From the NCBI GenBank assembly GCA_023159155.1, contig JAJNNX010000004.1, positions 558,001-622,000 of the forward strand: a stretch of DNA of 64,000 nt, in the 5' to 3' direction. Of this stretch, positions 1 through 13,179 are shown piece after piece (the first letter of the stretch is position 1; each line of letters starts with the position of its first letter). This stretch comes from Ustulina deusta (lineage: Eukaryota; Ascomycota; Sordariomycetes; Xylariales; Xylariaceae). The notes beneath the pieces are model-generated. The model was not told the origin of the DNA and made no database searches. It was given only the letters and a program-made list of their open reading frames with translations. The translations under genes were made by a program, and so were the position numbers.

Positions 1-1954
1 CCTCAGAGTGCTTTTGCAAGCCCACGATACCGTCAGGATGGGCCTTAGCGGTTGTTTTATTCATTGGCTTTCTTCCAGTAGGCACAGCTGTGGATTTTCG
101 CAATCGATGGATGGGCGGATCTGAGCCAGGGATAACCGGTCGGCCGACCCCTTAACTGTATTCCCACTAGATCAAACTGGGCTTCACTTTCGTTAGACAA
201 AAAAGAATAGCCACTTGGGCCTCTCTAAAGTGGGAGAAGATGAACATAATCATCAAGGGACCTTCGCCGTGGCTTGCGTCAGACCAACTGCGCTAATGCA
301 AGAGTGTTCTTGACTGACTTGATAATGCTAGAATGCCCGGCCCTTCTGGTACACTAGGTGAGTTCGGATACCGATGTGCATTGCATATGAGAGGAACTAT
401 GGAGTGAGGCAAGGTGAAGAGGAGTCGGCAGTCATCACCATATTGGTTTAGTGTCCGCCCTTCATCTCCAAGTCAAGGGTGTGAGTTGGTCGGCTCCATG
501 AGCCAGAGCCTGGTTAATCGCTCAGCGGGACAAGCCGAGTCCGATGCAACGCTGATCTGACTTGGCTGCGGGCCGCGCATCTCATGTCTGGGCTTAGAAC
601 CAACAATAGTCCCTGATGGAGCTCGAGTGCATTGGGCAAGGCTGAGGGGCCGGTCCTCTGCTTCACTAACGGACCGATTTGTGGATTTCAAGCTGGCACG
701 TACACTAAACAACATGCTGCATATCCTACCTAAGCCATCGCCGGTTGGATGGGAGTAATGTCTGTTGTCGTGACCGAGACTGTTCTAACTGTGGTAGCCT
801 AGTTCTATCTCAACAAGGTGAGCTGGTGCGGTGCAGCGTTGGCCGTGCGCTGCAACCTGCATGCTCCTAACAGAACAACTTCGGTGGCTCTACGCGGAGA
901 AGACTCGGAAATTGTGATTGAGTCACGGTGAATGCTAAATTAAAGCAGCACACCTGAGGGCACATTGTAAGTTGGCCATGGCGAGTGCTCTGTGTCGGAT
1001 TTGACATGGCAATACCAGGCCGACATGATAGTGAATCACCGTCCAGGTCCGTGTTGTTGGAGATCACTGCATCAATGCGTTCGTAAATGCATATGGTACG
1101 CTACGGCCCTATTCCTCCATGGCCTTTGCAATTGTGTACGATGGTCAATAGGTCAGACGCCGCATCACTGCCTGAGGTTTGCGTGCTTATCTGACGTGCG
1201 TCTAGTTCCCAGCGAATTCCTCCAACTACGGCATCAAACCCGAACCCTACTTATATAGACCCCAAACGGATTTATAATCAAGAGACATACTTACCATGCT
1301 AAATCTGCAAGCCCAGACCAGCTCTGGCCGCACACCCGTAGACCAGTGCCAGCAACTATACTCAAAGACTCGGGATACCTAGTTGGTTGAAGATGCGTGC
1401 TATGACCGCATTGAGGGGCCTGCATGCAGGAGAGCATAATTAGTACTGACCACAAGTTATAATTGCCAATCCAGGGGTGATTCTATTAAACTTACCTTTG
1501 ACGATTTACTGAGCCCTTATATATAACTGGCACTACGTGACGAGGTGAGAGCACTTAATCGATAATTAGTAATGCGAACCTGGAGAAGTAGCAATTAAGC
1601 CAATGCTTACAATTCCACCCAGAGCCATAGTACGGTCGTTATACCCGAATCCATAGCGTACCTCTAGAAGGTATATCCAAATGTTCGGGGTTAGGAGAAT
1701 ATAGGTACAGTACTTTGGCACGTGGCGGCGTTACCTGCGAGGAGGGTCCCCCAACCTCCAACGTGCATTGCGTCGCAGATTTGTGGCGATAGGTAAACTT
1801 TTCTAAGCTTGCTATAGATTGTACCTTGACAAGCGAATACTTCTTCTCCAGAACACGGGCAGACTTATTCCCCAAGCCTCGGCAAGCCATTCAGTCCTTA
1901 TTGAGCTTTCTGCAAGTTCACTTATCAGCGATAATGCTAACCTACCTCGCACGA

Positions 1955-1959
<5 letters not shown>

Positions 1960-1988
<29 letters not shown>

Positions 1989-1994
1989 CCCCCC
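1960..1994. repeat. Poly-T tract followed by poly-C
   Basis: There is an uninterrupted run of about 29 T (1960-1988) followed by six C. It produces a false phenylalanine-rich frame. The tract is followed closely by CAGTACTGG, a 9-mer also found directly after the poly-C tract at 10532. Confidence 0.9.
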
Positions 1995-2822
1995 AATGCA
2001 GTACTGGGAACACTGGTGAGAACAATATTCTAGTGATATCGGTTCACAGATATCAGAAGAGGCTTCTCATTGGCTCGCCTTCGGGATACCGTTCTCACCC
2101 CAAGGAGTCAGGTTATTATTATGTGGTGTATGGGCAGAGGATGGGTAGAGTATGGGGAAGCACCCTTTCCTTGTCAGCGCTGAAGGCTGACCATGCTTAC
2201 ATCCCCTTCACCTTGTTGCAGATACAGACATGGAGGTACCATCCTGGCTGTGCATCACGACAACGGCTGGGATTCTCAGACTGGGGTTGGTTGCTTCTAG
2301 TATAGTTGATCTCTCCAGGGTCCCGTCATGGATCCTAATCAAGAGCCGTAATACCGTTTCGACCCCGTGATCCCATCCGAAGCAGAATACCCTTGTCAGA
2401 AGAAATACCATGCCTAGCAATACGACCATTAGGCAAGGATTATTCACTCTCTGTGGCGCCCTTGAATATCATATTCTTGATCATGTGAACAGGATGGTCA
2501 AGCTTGAGCCTGATCTCCTGTCCCTCACCGCCTGCACTGCACTGCTCAACCCAACGGTGGAGTCTAGTATGACTCCTTGGGCGCCGGTACCGGTATAGCC
2601 TGCGCAGACACCAAATACGTGTAACGGACGTGCTGCTGGTGTTCATCGTCACCGCTGGGCGGTACGTATGGATTGGTTGCGCCGCGAATGTGCATCCGTC
2701 TTCTTGTATACATGTATGTGCTGTAATTGCGAATTCCACGGGATCTTGATCTATGGTTGGGGTACCCCATGAAGGGGAGGGAGGTATTATGAGGGGTGGA
2801 GTGGACAGTTAATTGTCTACAC

Positions 2823-2834
2823 TACACTAGTGTA
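2823..2834. repeat. Palindromic motif TACACTAGTGTA
   Basis: This is a perfect 12-bp palindrome. The half-containing 8-mer TACACTAG or its complement recurs at 350, 4773, 5229, 5298, 6505, 7251, 7381, 13180 (second full palindrome), 29412, 29432 and 29760. All of these lie outside recognised coding exons. Function is unknown: it could be a protein-binding site, part of a dispersed small repeat, or a mutational hotspot product. Confidence 0.7.
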
Positions 2835-4989
2835 CACCTGCTGCATATTGCAGATTCAGCTACGGAGAAAATAATATTTTTGCATCATCTTAAAAGTCGG
2901 CAAGGCCCATTCACGTCCAGATAACGAAGCGCCACATCCGCCCCCTTTCCCTGTTCCACTATACACCTTCCTACCATCCCCCTGGTGTCTACACTAAACT
3001 AGCGATATAAGTAGTGTAGAATGCATTTCTCGTGGAAAGAGTAGAAGTAATTGGCAGAGCATTGGAGACACTAACCGGGGGAGATGTGGCTAGCGGGACA
3101 AGGACAGCCATTCGGGATAGTTGCCAGAAGTTGGCCAGACTTGGCTCGTTCGATCCAGGTTCCGCACACTCGGTTCGTTACCCAGGTCAAAGTACACCTG
3201 AAGTAGCTTATAGAACGTCATGCTACGCTAACGCGCTCGTGCTAATTCCTCCCATGGATACGCTAGAAGACTTTTCTAACAGGCTAGAAAACTTTGGGTT
3301 CTTCACTACCCATGGACCAATGCTCGACATTCAAACCGCTAGATAGCGCATTATTATTATTATCAACACCATGTCGTGGCCACGAGGACGGCACACGACC
3401 CGCGGGAATGAGAGACGTATTACAATGCCGTACTAGTACCCAGTACGGAAGGACAGTTGTCTGGATCGTTCCTAGTTAGTTTCATCTTTATCAATTGTCG
3501 AACGCTGCCGCGTCGACAAATATAGCCAGACAGACATTGAAGTGGGGGCTGTGGTACATCATTGTGTAAGTCTGATGTTGAGGACTCTGCCAGACTTGCA
3601 GTTGGTGGTTCCGACTCTGCGAAAAGCGCACCAATATTGTTGGGTTGGCTAGTGCGCTCTGGGGCTGCACAACATAACACCAGTTAAGATCCGTGCACGA
3701 TAGAGATCCTATTATGTCTGACCGCAGACATTACCGACATATGCATCGGTTTCCTTATCCCAACTGCCAGACATACGTCATGTCCGCGCGTAAAGCGAGT
3801 CTTCGTGTTCTGTGCTAGGAAAAGTCAGATGATTGTGCGTATGTGTGCCTGAGGTTACTAATAAGTAGTTTAGGTAGGCATTTTCGAGAAGAAATTAGGA
3901 GAACACGCCAGCGACCCCCCCCGCAGTTTTGCCCTCGCTCTACGTTAATTGTCTTTGTCTTCTCATTCGGAACTCATGATCGGATGCGCACGCGCATCTG
4001 TACGCGGAGATCGGCTGGATATTGCGTGGCCTCGCAGTGGTGGTCTGGCCAAAACTGGCGCTTAGATTCTGACATAAGCAATCTATTTCGCGACTTGAAT
4101 TATTCTTGGAGGTCACAACGAGCTGTCAAATGACAATTACAGTAGCGTGGTATACGTAGTGTAATTGCTAACCTCGCCTTTCTCAGCCCCAGCGCAAGGC
4201 CCTTGTCCAACATCAATCTAAAACAGGGGTGATAGCGTGCCTACACGTGTCTCTTATATAAGTCAGAAGCGTACCTGAGAAGTTCTAGTGTCGTATAGTT
4301 CCGGCAAGCATCCGGCACTCCACCCCAAAGCGCCGGTTGGATGGTTGGGCTTATAATAAGCAGGGTGTCCCTGACAAGAAACGCCGCCTCATGGCTTCCA
4401 AGATCAAGATGGCCGAAAGCAGTTCTAGCGAGTGAGATCATTGAACCAGGTAGGTGGCAGAACTACCACACCAAATACTTCGCTCCCTGCTCCTAGTGCA
4501 CGTCAGCAATGGGCATCTTGCGTTTGACTTCTTTATATCATTTCGGGGGCAGCTCGAACCGACCCACCAGCAAGGTACTGGCGAGACTACCCGTAGACGA
4601 CCAACACGATTCAATTCCAACCATCTGACCCCCTACTTTCGGGGTTTGTTGGCCTCCCACCGCCGTCGCTATCTGTCCACTCAATGCCACCCACTTGTCG
4701 GTGGTTCCTGACCGGATGTGATCCGCGACCGCCGGGTAAGCGGTGCGTTTCCCTAACACCAGCTGAGTCTAGTACACTAGTTGCCGGGGATGTGTTCATG
4801 TCACTCGCAATTTGCCACCACACGTAGTGTACAAGTCTTCTGAAAGCTGTACTGCAAGTCGACGTCAAGAAGGAAGGTCAGACAACGAGCGCTTCAATTT
4901 TCCGTGCGCGATGGTGCCGTACCGTAGCACACCGGGCAGTGACCGGGTAGAACGCGCAGACAACAAACACAGCAATGAAACGTTTCTAA

Positions 4990-5012
4990 TCTCTCTCTCT
5001 CTCTCTCTCTCT
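4990..5012. repeat. CT dinucleotide microsatellite
   Basis: A run of CT dinucleotides interrupts otherwise non-repetitive intergenic sequence and creates a Ser-Leu repeat in a spurious frame. Confidence 0.85.
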
Positions 5013-7743
5013 TTAAAAAAATTTAGCCTCATCAGTAGAATGCCGACCCTTGACCAATCGATGAATGGTGTACCGGTACGCCGGAAGAAAAGAAAGCAGT
5101 GGTTTGCGAGGCCGTCTCCATCACACGAGCAGTGCCGTGGGTATGTACAAGTACAGCAACTGGCCATATTATTTCGCCACACTCTTACTTTGCTTGGCCA
5201 AGTAACGTCGCACCATGCTAGGACTAACTACACTAGTCGCCCGTAGAAATCAAACAAGGAGTTTTATTTCACGACTTTTTCCCCCTGACCCGATTCGTAC
5301 ACTAGTGAATATACTTCGGCGTACAAGTGCGCGTACACTACCTGTATTCGGGAGTTGCGTCGAACCCGAAAAAAAAAAAAAAAAAAAAGAGACGACTCCA
5401 AGGCTGGGTCGCATGTTGCGGATCGTTGAAAGAGAAGTGCACCCGCAAAGACAGATATATCATCTCACCGGTCCGGGAGGGGTGGTTGCCTTTGCGAGGC
5501 TCTCGTCCCGCCGTGCGATGATCACTGCATACGCGGGTCGCTCGGATCCTGAAGCCGATGTCGTGGTTGTGAAACTCGAAATCCTCAACTGTCGGCTTCA
5601 CACGCACGTTTGGGGGGTCCATCTGGGGTCGGGAAATACACTACCGCTGTAGGCCAGTCCAATATACGTGTACTAAGAATTAAAAATAATCAAAAATAAT
5701 CGCACCCTACCATCATCCATGCTATCCGCTATCACGAACGCAATGTCACAACCCACCGGGGCGGGCGACCCGCTGAGCTCTTACTCGCTGGCGGAGCAGG
5801 AGGGTGCTGACCGGGTAATCTATCGTCTCGCCGCGGCGGGCAGCGGCAGAAGTATGGGCAAGAAAGCCGCCGCGAGTGTGGTGTGACCAGCTCGGTAGTA
5901 CGGTTCTTTATTTGTATCAAACCGCTGGCTCGCTGTCCCTCCCGTCACGAGCCGAGCCGGAGATAACGTGGACGGTGATGCTGAGATGAGATGATGATGA
6001 CGAAGATGAGGAAGGGGGGGGGAGGGCCACGAAGACGACTGGGGGGACTGGAGTCGATTCCGATGCCGTGGATTGAGCCTTGCGGCAGCCCATCACGTTT
6101 CGACACAGCCCGATGCCCTGCAGCGACGAGGGCTATCGTCGGGTAGGCGACCGCACGAGGCTTGGCGATGCCTTTCTGCACAGTCTGCGTCATGGTGGAC
6201 TGCCGTCCCAGCACTCCGGGACTGTCAAGCCCAACCTACGCCCATATCCATCTCCTCCCGATCAGACGGTCCAATCCTGTCGCCCAGGTGTTTGGTGCCG
6301 GGCTCTCCGGTCTTCGCGTTGGGATCAGAATCAAGATCAGGTTTCGGCTCGGCTGTGATGGTCGTTCGAGCCTTGTCAAGCATGCATGGAAGCAGAGCCA
6401 GGGAAGGGATAGGTCGATCTCTCGTTACAGTACCCATCAGCAAGTGCGCATATTCCTTCACCGCTTGACCGCTGTCTTCCAATTGTCGCCTAGATTAGGG
6501 ACTCTACACTAGGGACACTCCGCTCGAATTCTCGGCACGCCAGGCTCCACCACTCAGCTTCGTTTCCGACTGCTGCCAATGAGGGGGGTTTTGACATGGC
6601 CGGCTGACTCGGTGTCGATGGCCATTTTGGGATTATTATTTTTTTTTTTCTTCTTCTTTGTCTGGTCGGGCGTTTTCTGTTTGACGATTTTCACGCTATC
6701 TCAGTACGCTTTACTAATATTTTTTCAATGGCGCCGTCATTACCGACCCACGTATCGTCCATTGCTGGGAATGCTAGTACACTCTATACTACTAGTATAC
6801 AAGAGTACTCCCTCTCTACCTTGTCCGTCTCGCTGTGACCCCTGGTCGACCCGGTCCATTCCCAAGTCCCCAGTCCCAATCCCAGGAACGCATATCGGAT
6901 CAATTTGTCTTGTACCTATTCGTACATATATACTAATAGCTACGTGCATGCGGACCATGCATTCTCATAAGGCTTGGGGAGATGGGACTTCGGCACCATT
7001 CCACCCATCCACGTCGATGTACGTGTACATTGTATCTCATCATGATGACCATGGGCCATGACCATGGCCGCTTAGGTTCCACTCGTGAGTCCACTTCTGG
7101 GCTCCATGATGCTTGTGGACGGGTAGCTGGTCCCATGAAGTTGGGACTTCGACGTCTCCATTATGTACTTTCTTTTGAGCATCACCGGTTACACCTAGCA
7201 CGGTTGGGGGGATCTTCTATTGCGCTCCCACTTGGGCTTTGATCCCGCCCTACACTAGACGGCGACTATCACCGCTACTTGGTCGAATATTAAAATAACC
7301 TTAATATCCATAGCTTGCCCGCCATGGACACGCCGGGCCTACACTATCAGCTGCGCTGCTATTATACTTTCATCGTTACCTACACTAGCTATTATTGCAA
7401 GATTCCTACTTCTCTCCCAATGCCAAGCTAACACACGGTTCCGATCTCTGGTTATCCCCCATCTTACCTCATCTTACATGCCTTAGACGCCTGCTCGTCT
7501 TGGGCACAAAGACATCTGCTCACTCAAACCTTGTCTCTGCCTGGTCTCACTCAGCGCCTTCTGGTATAACAGCTGCCGGGGTGCTGGCTATATCTGTTTA
7601 GATTAACGTCCTCGGATTCCTCCTCAGACATCTCAACGCCTTGACTCTCTCCTGCCTCACTCCCAACCTTTGCTGCTTCTATAGCACCCTACATCCTGCC
7701 TTGCGTTCTCTATAGCGAGCAATTGTCGGCCTAGGTCATCGTG

Positions 7744-9707
7744 ATGAGACGTAATTCGTTTGCAAGGACATCTGGTCCCTCTATCAGTGAACGCAATGCA
7801 TCAACCCCACCATTCCCGAGCCGGCAGCTGCTCGTGTTAGGTACATGCCTTGATCAAAGCCAAACGAGTGCTCAAGCTAACATTACCTCTACCAGCAATC
7901 TGCCGAATTTGTGAGCCCATTGCTTTTATGGGGATATTTCCCTATGTGTATTTCATGATAGAGGACTTCCATGTCACCGACGATGCCAGCAGAATCTCGT
8001 TCTATGCTGGTATGGTTACCTCAGCTTTCACCTTTGCCGAGTTCTCGACTGGTCTTCTGTGGGGAAGGTTGAGCGACAAGATCGGAAGGAAACCGGTGCT
8101 CCTAACGGGCTTAGCTGGTACCGCTTTGAGTGTTCTCGTCTTCGGCTTCGCCCCTAATCTCACGGTTGCCCTTCTCGCCCGAGCAATTGGCGGGCTTCTG
8201 AACGGGTACGACCTTGGATTGTTGTGGCTGATACGAGGTTTGGATGGCTAACCGTTGTCTAGGAATCTGGGCGTCTTACAGAGCACGGTGACGGAACTTG
8301 TTACCGCCAAGGAGCATCAACGTGGGTCTAGAGTCACAATGATAACCCAGGAAGTGCAATTACTGAATGAATCGCAGCTCGTGCTTACACTATTATGCCC
8401 GTAGTATGGTGTCTAGGGTTAGTTATCCCTTTGGTTCGGTCAATCCTGGGGTAGACTCGCTGACTTGGTTTAGATCCATCATTGGACCTATGATCGGAGG
8501 CGCACTGGCACGACCATGCATCAGCTATCCTGGTCTCTTCCCACCAGGCACGATTTGGGAGCGATATCCATATCTGCTTCCAAACCTCTTCAGCGCCTTC
8601 GTCGTGCTTATTGGCGTCATCAACGGCTTCCTGTTTCTCGAGGAGACGCATTCTCAGAAGAAAATGCAACGGGATCGCGGGTTGGAACTAGGCGATTGGA
8701 TTCTATCCAAGTTCACGGGCTTCCGAAAGTGTGCTGAGCCACGAGATGAGAAATCAAAATTCGCGGATCGTGATGAGATGCGGTCGCTCCTTGATCACGA
8801 TGAGCAGCTACCGACGTACCGAACGAACGAGAACACGCCTGCCAATTCACCTCGCCTCAGATCCGCATCAGTGGCAACGATTCCCCAAGACGCGCTCGAT
8901 CTGACCCAGTCAAGAGATTATGTGGGCGTGGGTATCTCGCAGACGTTCACCCGGCCGGTGGTTCTCAACATCATCTCTTTCGGTATCTTAGCCTTGTGAG
9001 TACTCACCGCGCGGGAACACACATATCCTCTCACTAACGCAAGATTTAGCCACACGATGACGTTTGATCAACTGTTACCTGTGTTTCTGGCAACAGCGCC
9101 GCCCAAGGACAAGGTGGAGACGTCTCTTCCCTTCAAATTCGTCGACGGATTCAACCTCGACTCGAAAACCGTGGGCATCATCCTCAGCATCCAAGGGGCA
9201 TATCAACTGCTCATCAATATGTTCTTGGTTCCGAGAGTTCTGAGGCGCTTTGGGGCCTTGCGATCATTCCGTTTCATCGTTGTCGCCTATTTCCTGCTGT
9301 ACCTGGTAACGCCTTACCTCGTCCTCTTGCCCCCGGCTTACCGTATGGTCGGACTAGCGATTGTGCTCGCGTGGAAGTGCACGTTTGCAACCATTGTGTA
9401 TCCAAGCAACGCAATCCTCACGGCGGACTCGGCGCCTAGTCGCCTGGCGCTTGGTACCATCAATGGCGTCGCGGCTTCGACGGCGAGTCTTTGTCGCGCT
9501 TTCGGACCGACAATCTCGGGCATTCTCTACTCTGTCGGCCTCAAGTCCGGATACTCTGGCTTGGCATGGTGGTCCACTGCCCTCGTTGCGATCGGCGGCG
9601 CCGTAGCCGGGTTTATGATTCCAGACCCAGCTAGCCCGCCAGCCTGCCACGACAACGCCAATGCCCCTGATTGCGATGTAGAGATCGCCGAGCAGAGTCG
9701 AGCTTAA
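7744..9707 (+). CDS. MFS transporter (multidrug/small-molecule carrier type)
   Basis: This is a 12-helix-type major facilitator superfamily carrier of 561 residues, expected in the plasma or vacuolar membrane. Its substrate cannot be told from sequence. I read six exons: 7744-7840, 7896-8205, 8263-8321, 8378-8417, 8474-8995 and 9050-9707. All introns are 54-57 nt with GT..AG ends, and the frame is kept across each. The first exon joins to give LAICRICEPIAF, the usual first helix of this fungal subfamily. The loop between helices 2 and 3 carries the MFS motif A as GRLSDKIGRKPVL. A long charged cytoplasmic loop (about residues 245-330) separates the two halves, followed by FHTMTFDQLLPVF opening the second half. 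The start at 7744 is the ATG that leads in frame into the first splice. It is intact and shows no sign of transfer. I am confident of the family, less so of the exact N terminus. Confidence 0.9.
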
Positions 9708-10836
9708 CATCACGCGCATGAGATAGCCCGGGATGAGTGCTCGTGGCAGAATGCATAGGATCGGTTTCATTTTAGCGGTATTTCCAACGGATTCCAGGGC
9801 GTTTGATAGACTTGGTTCTTCATCTTTCGGCGCATCTCATCTTATTCCCCGACCGGTTGCTTGCGGTTCTATTGCCTTGACAAATTTGGCCACGGCCAGG
9901 TTTTTTTATTTTATTTTTATTTTTTTCCATCACATTTCCCATCTCGAATGCGGCCGGATTTCTCTTCCGCGATACCCCTTTCGCGTTCACGACCACCCCA
10001 TTCACATTCGGATCGTCTAATCTCGAAGTGAACGGGTTTTGGTTCATGACGTCGTACATGCATAGACTGGGCTGGGCAACTGAGCAACATGAGCACTTGT
10101 ATACTCTTTATGATTTTCTTATTTTGTTTTTTTTTGCTTTTCCATGCACTCATCGGAGGGAGAATAAGGAAACATACACAAGGGAACCACGAGGGTCGTA
10201 TAATTTTACGGGGTTAATATTCCTTTATTCGCACGCCCACTCTCATATATTGGATGTGCGGTCTGCATAGGCTGAGGAATGCCTGGGTTAAGGGAGATCT
10301 TGGGAACGGAAAGTGCAAAATCCTTGGGTTCAAAATTCATCCTTTTAAGTTACTGTGAACTGGCGTTGGACAATATCTATCATACTTTAGCTACTACTTT
10401 ATTGAGCTTGGTAAGCTAATGGCTGGAGGAGACGAATACAGATTAATCTTTGACGTTCTAATTTTCTAACGTACCCCTAGATTTGACTTTTTGAACGCCA
10501 CCAAGAAGACGAAGAGATTTGCGAATAAATGCCCCCCCCCCCCCCCCCCAACAGTACTGGTGTCCTATTCAGGAATGACTGCTTTATAAGTCGCGTGTAC
10601 GAAAACGTAGTGGTCTGGGTCCTGGAGCATTACATTCTAGAATAGGGTATAATAATATTAGCTCATCCTGGCCGCCGGATACGCGAGAAACACCAAAGAT
10701 GGCGGCAGCCTTCTACCACATGCTCCTACATTCGAGAATATGGGGCTTAAGGGCCTTAGACCGACATTCACACGAGCGGACTTCGTCTATAGACGTAACA
10801 CATTTATATGCCACCAGCTCATTTCACCAAGCCACA
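9708..10836. other. Intergenic region between convergent genes
   Basis: This separates the 3' ends of the MFS gene and the convergent reductase gene. It contains T-rich runs near 9905 and 10125, an 18-C homopolymer at 10532-10549, and no supportable gene. The T-rich segments may belong to the transporter 3' untranslated region. Confidence 0.6.
10532..10549. repeat. Poly-C tract (18 C)
   Basis: Eighteen consecutive C residues, followed after AA by CAGTACTGG. The same 9-mer follows the poly-T/poly-C tract at 1960-1994. Confidence 0.9.
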
Positions 10837-11751
10837 TCACCGCGCTATTCTTCCGCACAATACAACGTCATCACCGAGTGGTATCCACATTGTATCGGAA
10901 AGTCTTGCCACAGGCCGATCAACACTAGTCCGCGGAGGACTCACAGTGACACCTCCCTGCCCAAGCCAAATCGGAGCGATCGTGACGATGACACTATCCA
11001 CTACGTTGGCTTCCTCACCCAGCAACGAGTTGATGACACCGGCGCCCCCTTCGATCATGATGCTACGGAGACCCTCCTGCCGCACGGCAGATAAGATGAC
11101 ACGCCAGTCGAGGCGACGAGTACCATCCCTTTTCCCTCCACCGTCACGCCCTGCGTCCAAGATTATGAACTTGCCCCCGACATCTTCCAATATCTCCCTC
11201 TTGTGCAGAGGCGGCTCCTCTTCAAGCGTCACGATATACGGCGCGAGGCCCTTGCCCTCACGCGCCAGCCGCATGACCTTGCTCCGGGCGGTGAAATCCC
11301 AGCGCAGGCGCGGATCGACGATGATGGGCCGTGGCTGGTGGGTTGCGATTGTGGTTCTGGTGCCTTCGTCCTGCCCTTCGCCGACTACATCGCGCCGGCT
11401 ATCACCACCGTCGTCCGGAAACTGAGCAGCAGCGGCATCTAGCCGGGAGTTCAACCCCGGGTCATCCGCGATGGCGGTTCCAACGCCGATACAAATGGCG
11501 TCGTGCCGGCTGCGCAAGTAGTGCGTCATGGCTTTGGACTGAGGCCCGCTCAGCGCGGTGCGGATGCCGGGGCCTAGCGCCAACGCCGAGTCTAGCGATG
11601 TGGCGAAGGTGAGGGTTACGAAGGGGAGTGCGGAGCATGCTGGCAGCGAGGTATCCGCGGTCTTTGGATGTGGGGAGGACTGGGCGGGGGGTAGGTGAGG
11701 CTCGAGACGCTGGCGCTCGGCCAATGGGAAATAGAGAGGTGTTTCTGCCAT
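10837..11751 (-). CDS. RIB7: Diaminohydroxyphosphoribosylamino-pyrimidine reductase (Rib7-like)
   Basis: This 304-residue single-exon protein has the RibD C-terminal (dihydrofolate-reductase-like) fold. In fungi that fold performs the NAD(P)H-dependent reduction of 2,5-diamino-6-ribosylamino-pyrimidinone 5'-phosphate, the second step of riboflavin synthesis, in the cytosol. Recognisable blocks are VTLTFATSLDSALA near residue 45, DAICIGVGTAIADDPGLNSR near 85, the QPRPIIVDPRLRW strand near 140 and SIMIEGGAGVINSLL near 235. The chosen start gives MAETPLYF and matches the family length in filamentous fungi. The open frame continues 93 codons upstream, but that sequence has no domain and looks like leader. 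An insertion rich in Asp and Gly (about residues 105-130) lies in a region that often varies. The protein is a single-domain reductase without the deaminase half found in bacterial RibD. Confidence 0.88.
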   Translation of the reverse strand: MAETPLYFPLAERQRLEPHLPPAQSSPHPKTADTSLPACSALPFVTLTFATSLDSALALGPGIRTALSGPQSKAMTHYLRSRHDAICIGVGTAIADDPGLNSRLDAAAAQFPDDGGDSRRDVVGEGQDEGTRTTIATHQPRPIIVDPRLRWDFTARSKVMRLAREGKGLAPYIVTLEEEPPLHKREILEDVGGKFIILDAGRDGGGKRDGTRRLDWRVILSAVRQEGLRSIMIEGGAGVINSLLGEEANVVDSVIVTIAPIWLGQGGVTVSPPRTSVDRPVARLSDTMWIPLGDDVVLCGRIAR

Positions 11752-12126
11752 TCTCGGGCTGGGATGAAAAGTAGGTCTTGGTTGTTGAATAACAGGCGCC
11801 GGAATTACAAAGGTCCACTCCCTGTAACCTCGATATAGGAGGTAACAACGGGGAGACGCTCGTATAGGTGGTGCGGTGATTATTCGATAGTATTGTGTAT
11901 GATTCACGGTCAATGTATAAGTGAGTGATGTGAGGCTAACTGAGTGGCCCATCCAGGGCAACAGTGTTGATTGACTATCATACTTTGGTGTAGCCTGAAC
12001 CCGCACTAGGTACAATACATGGATTACCATACAACTACCTAAAATACAGGAATTATTACCAATATCAAAACAAGAAAATAGTTCTTGAAGTGCCTTTCGA
12101 AAGTCTATATGCTAAGTAGTCTAGAT

Positions 12127-12148
12127 ACTATCTAGACTAGATAGTAGG
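12127..12148. repeat. Short inverted repeat (hairpin)
   Basis: TACTATCTAG is followed almost immediately by CTAGATAGTA, giving a near-continuous perfect inverted repeat of about 10 bp per arm. It is intergenic. It could be a regulatory dyad or the remnant of a small repeat. Confidence 0.6.
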
Positions 12149-13179
12149 TATGCCTGAAGTGTATCTCCATTCTAACGTGTAAAAACACAGTACAGTTTAG
12201 CCGAATTACTGTCTTCGATCAGGTCACGCTTAGATAAGACGTAAATGACTAAGGCGGCAATATTCGAGAACAAACCCGCCAAGCTGACTCTTCGATACTC
12301 TGTTCCCTCCCCATAACGCAGATCTTCGCAGCTCGTAAGCCGCGGTCGGTGAATCTTACTGTGATGTGTACTGTAAATCCCAGCCATCCGTGTCAAAAGA
12401 CACCAACGCACACAAATGGCTCACCGTTCAAGGGCCTTGCCAGTCGTGTAGGTGTGCACACCGAGTTTTCTCCTTGACGAGGTCGCTGTCAACCGCCCAG
12501 GCGTCCCGGCCGTGCAGAGTCCTGCTCGGATCCGATACAATAGCTCGCTCCACCCGACCCATCTCCTTCATACCCAACCCAAGGATGTCGATTCGAAGGT
12601 AGCGAGAACAAATGGTTTCCAGGTTCTACGCTGCCCGCTACACCACATACAGCGACGAGGCATTCCCAGAGAACATCGCGGTGGGTCTGACGTCAGATCA
12701 TCCATGCATCGAGGTCCAGCTACATCGGAAAAGAGCACGGGAACAGGTCCCAAAGCAGTACGACAAACGAGAAGGAGTCGTATGTTGCCACTTCGGCCTT
12801 GCAGAGAAAACCACACAAATGCTGCATCTGGATGGATGGCTGCATTCAGACCGACAAAAACGCGCGTGGCGTCGTCGCTCATTACCCCACGAGGGGTGAA
12901 GGCGCAGCAGCTGGCTTAGCGCATGTATGGTCTTAGTATGCACTATCCACATGCACACCTCGGCCTTGGTACCGCTGGGACTGCACCTGGCATCACGTGG
13001 GGGGCGTGCTCGTAGTGTACCGAAGGGACTGGTTTTATAGTTGGCTGCTCGAGTCAGTGCGCACTCATATTATGTACCAGTAGCCTGTCAGTCCCTTGTC
13101 AACCGACCATCCTGGTCTTGAACCCTGCTGAACTGCATCCTTGCCGACCCTGCATGCAAATCCAACAAAATCCCATGCG

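Larger units (their letters stand above)
1..7743. other. Long gene-poor region, no supported gene
   Basis: No open frame in this stretch shows a recognisable domain, a convincing start or codon-level conservation. The longer frames owe their length to homopolymer runs (T-run at 1960-1988, A-run near 5370, T-run near 6640) or to GC-rich simple sequence near 5.7-6.4 kb. I looked for tRNA B-boxes and transposase or reverse-transcriptase motifs and saw none. The region does hold many copies of the 8-mer TACACTAG and one full palindrome TACACTAGTGTA at 2823. It could contain an unrecognised lineage-specific gene or non-coding RNA. Confidence 0.6.

Noticed and set aside
1826..2305. 159-codon frame with a phenylalanine run
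   Set aside because: The frame survives only because a T29 tract encodes Phe; there is no domain or conserved composition.
3140..3160. GTTCGATCCAGG as a possible tRNA B-box
   Set aside because: No matching A-box, acceptor stem or anticodon arm could be folded around it.
4812..5652. Two overlapping 144-145-codon frames
   Set aside because: They overlap, pass through a CT microsatellite or an A-run, and lack domain features.
6579..7061. 160-codon frame in the gene-poor region
   Set aside because: It again passes through a T-rich tract and shows no recognisable domain, and antisense frames of similar length exist.
9354..9770. 138-codon minus-strand frame
   Set aside because: It is an antisense shadow of the last MFS exon, which has clear transporter character on the other strand.
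12452..12919. 155-codon frame and overlapping frames on both strands
   Set aside because: No domain is recognisable, three frames of similar length overlap, and there are no splice-linked continuations.
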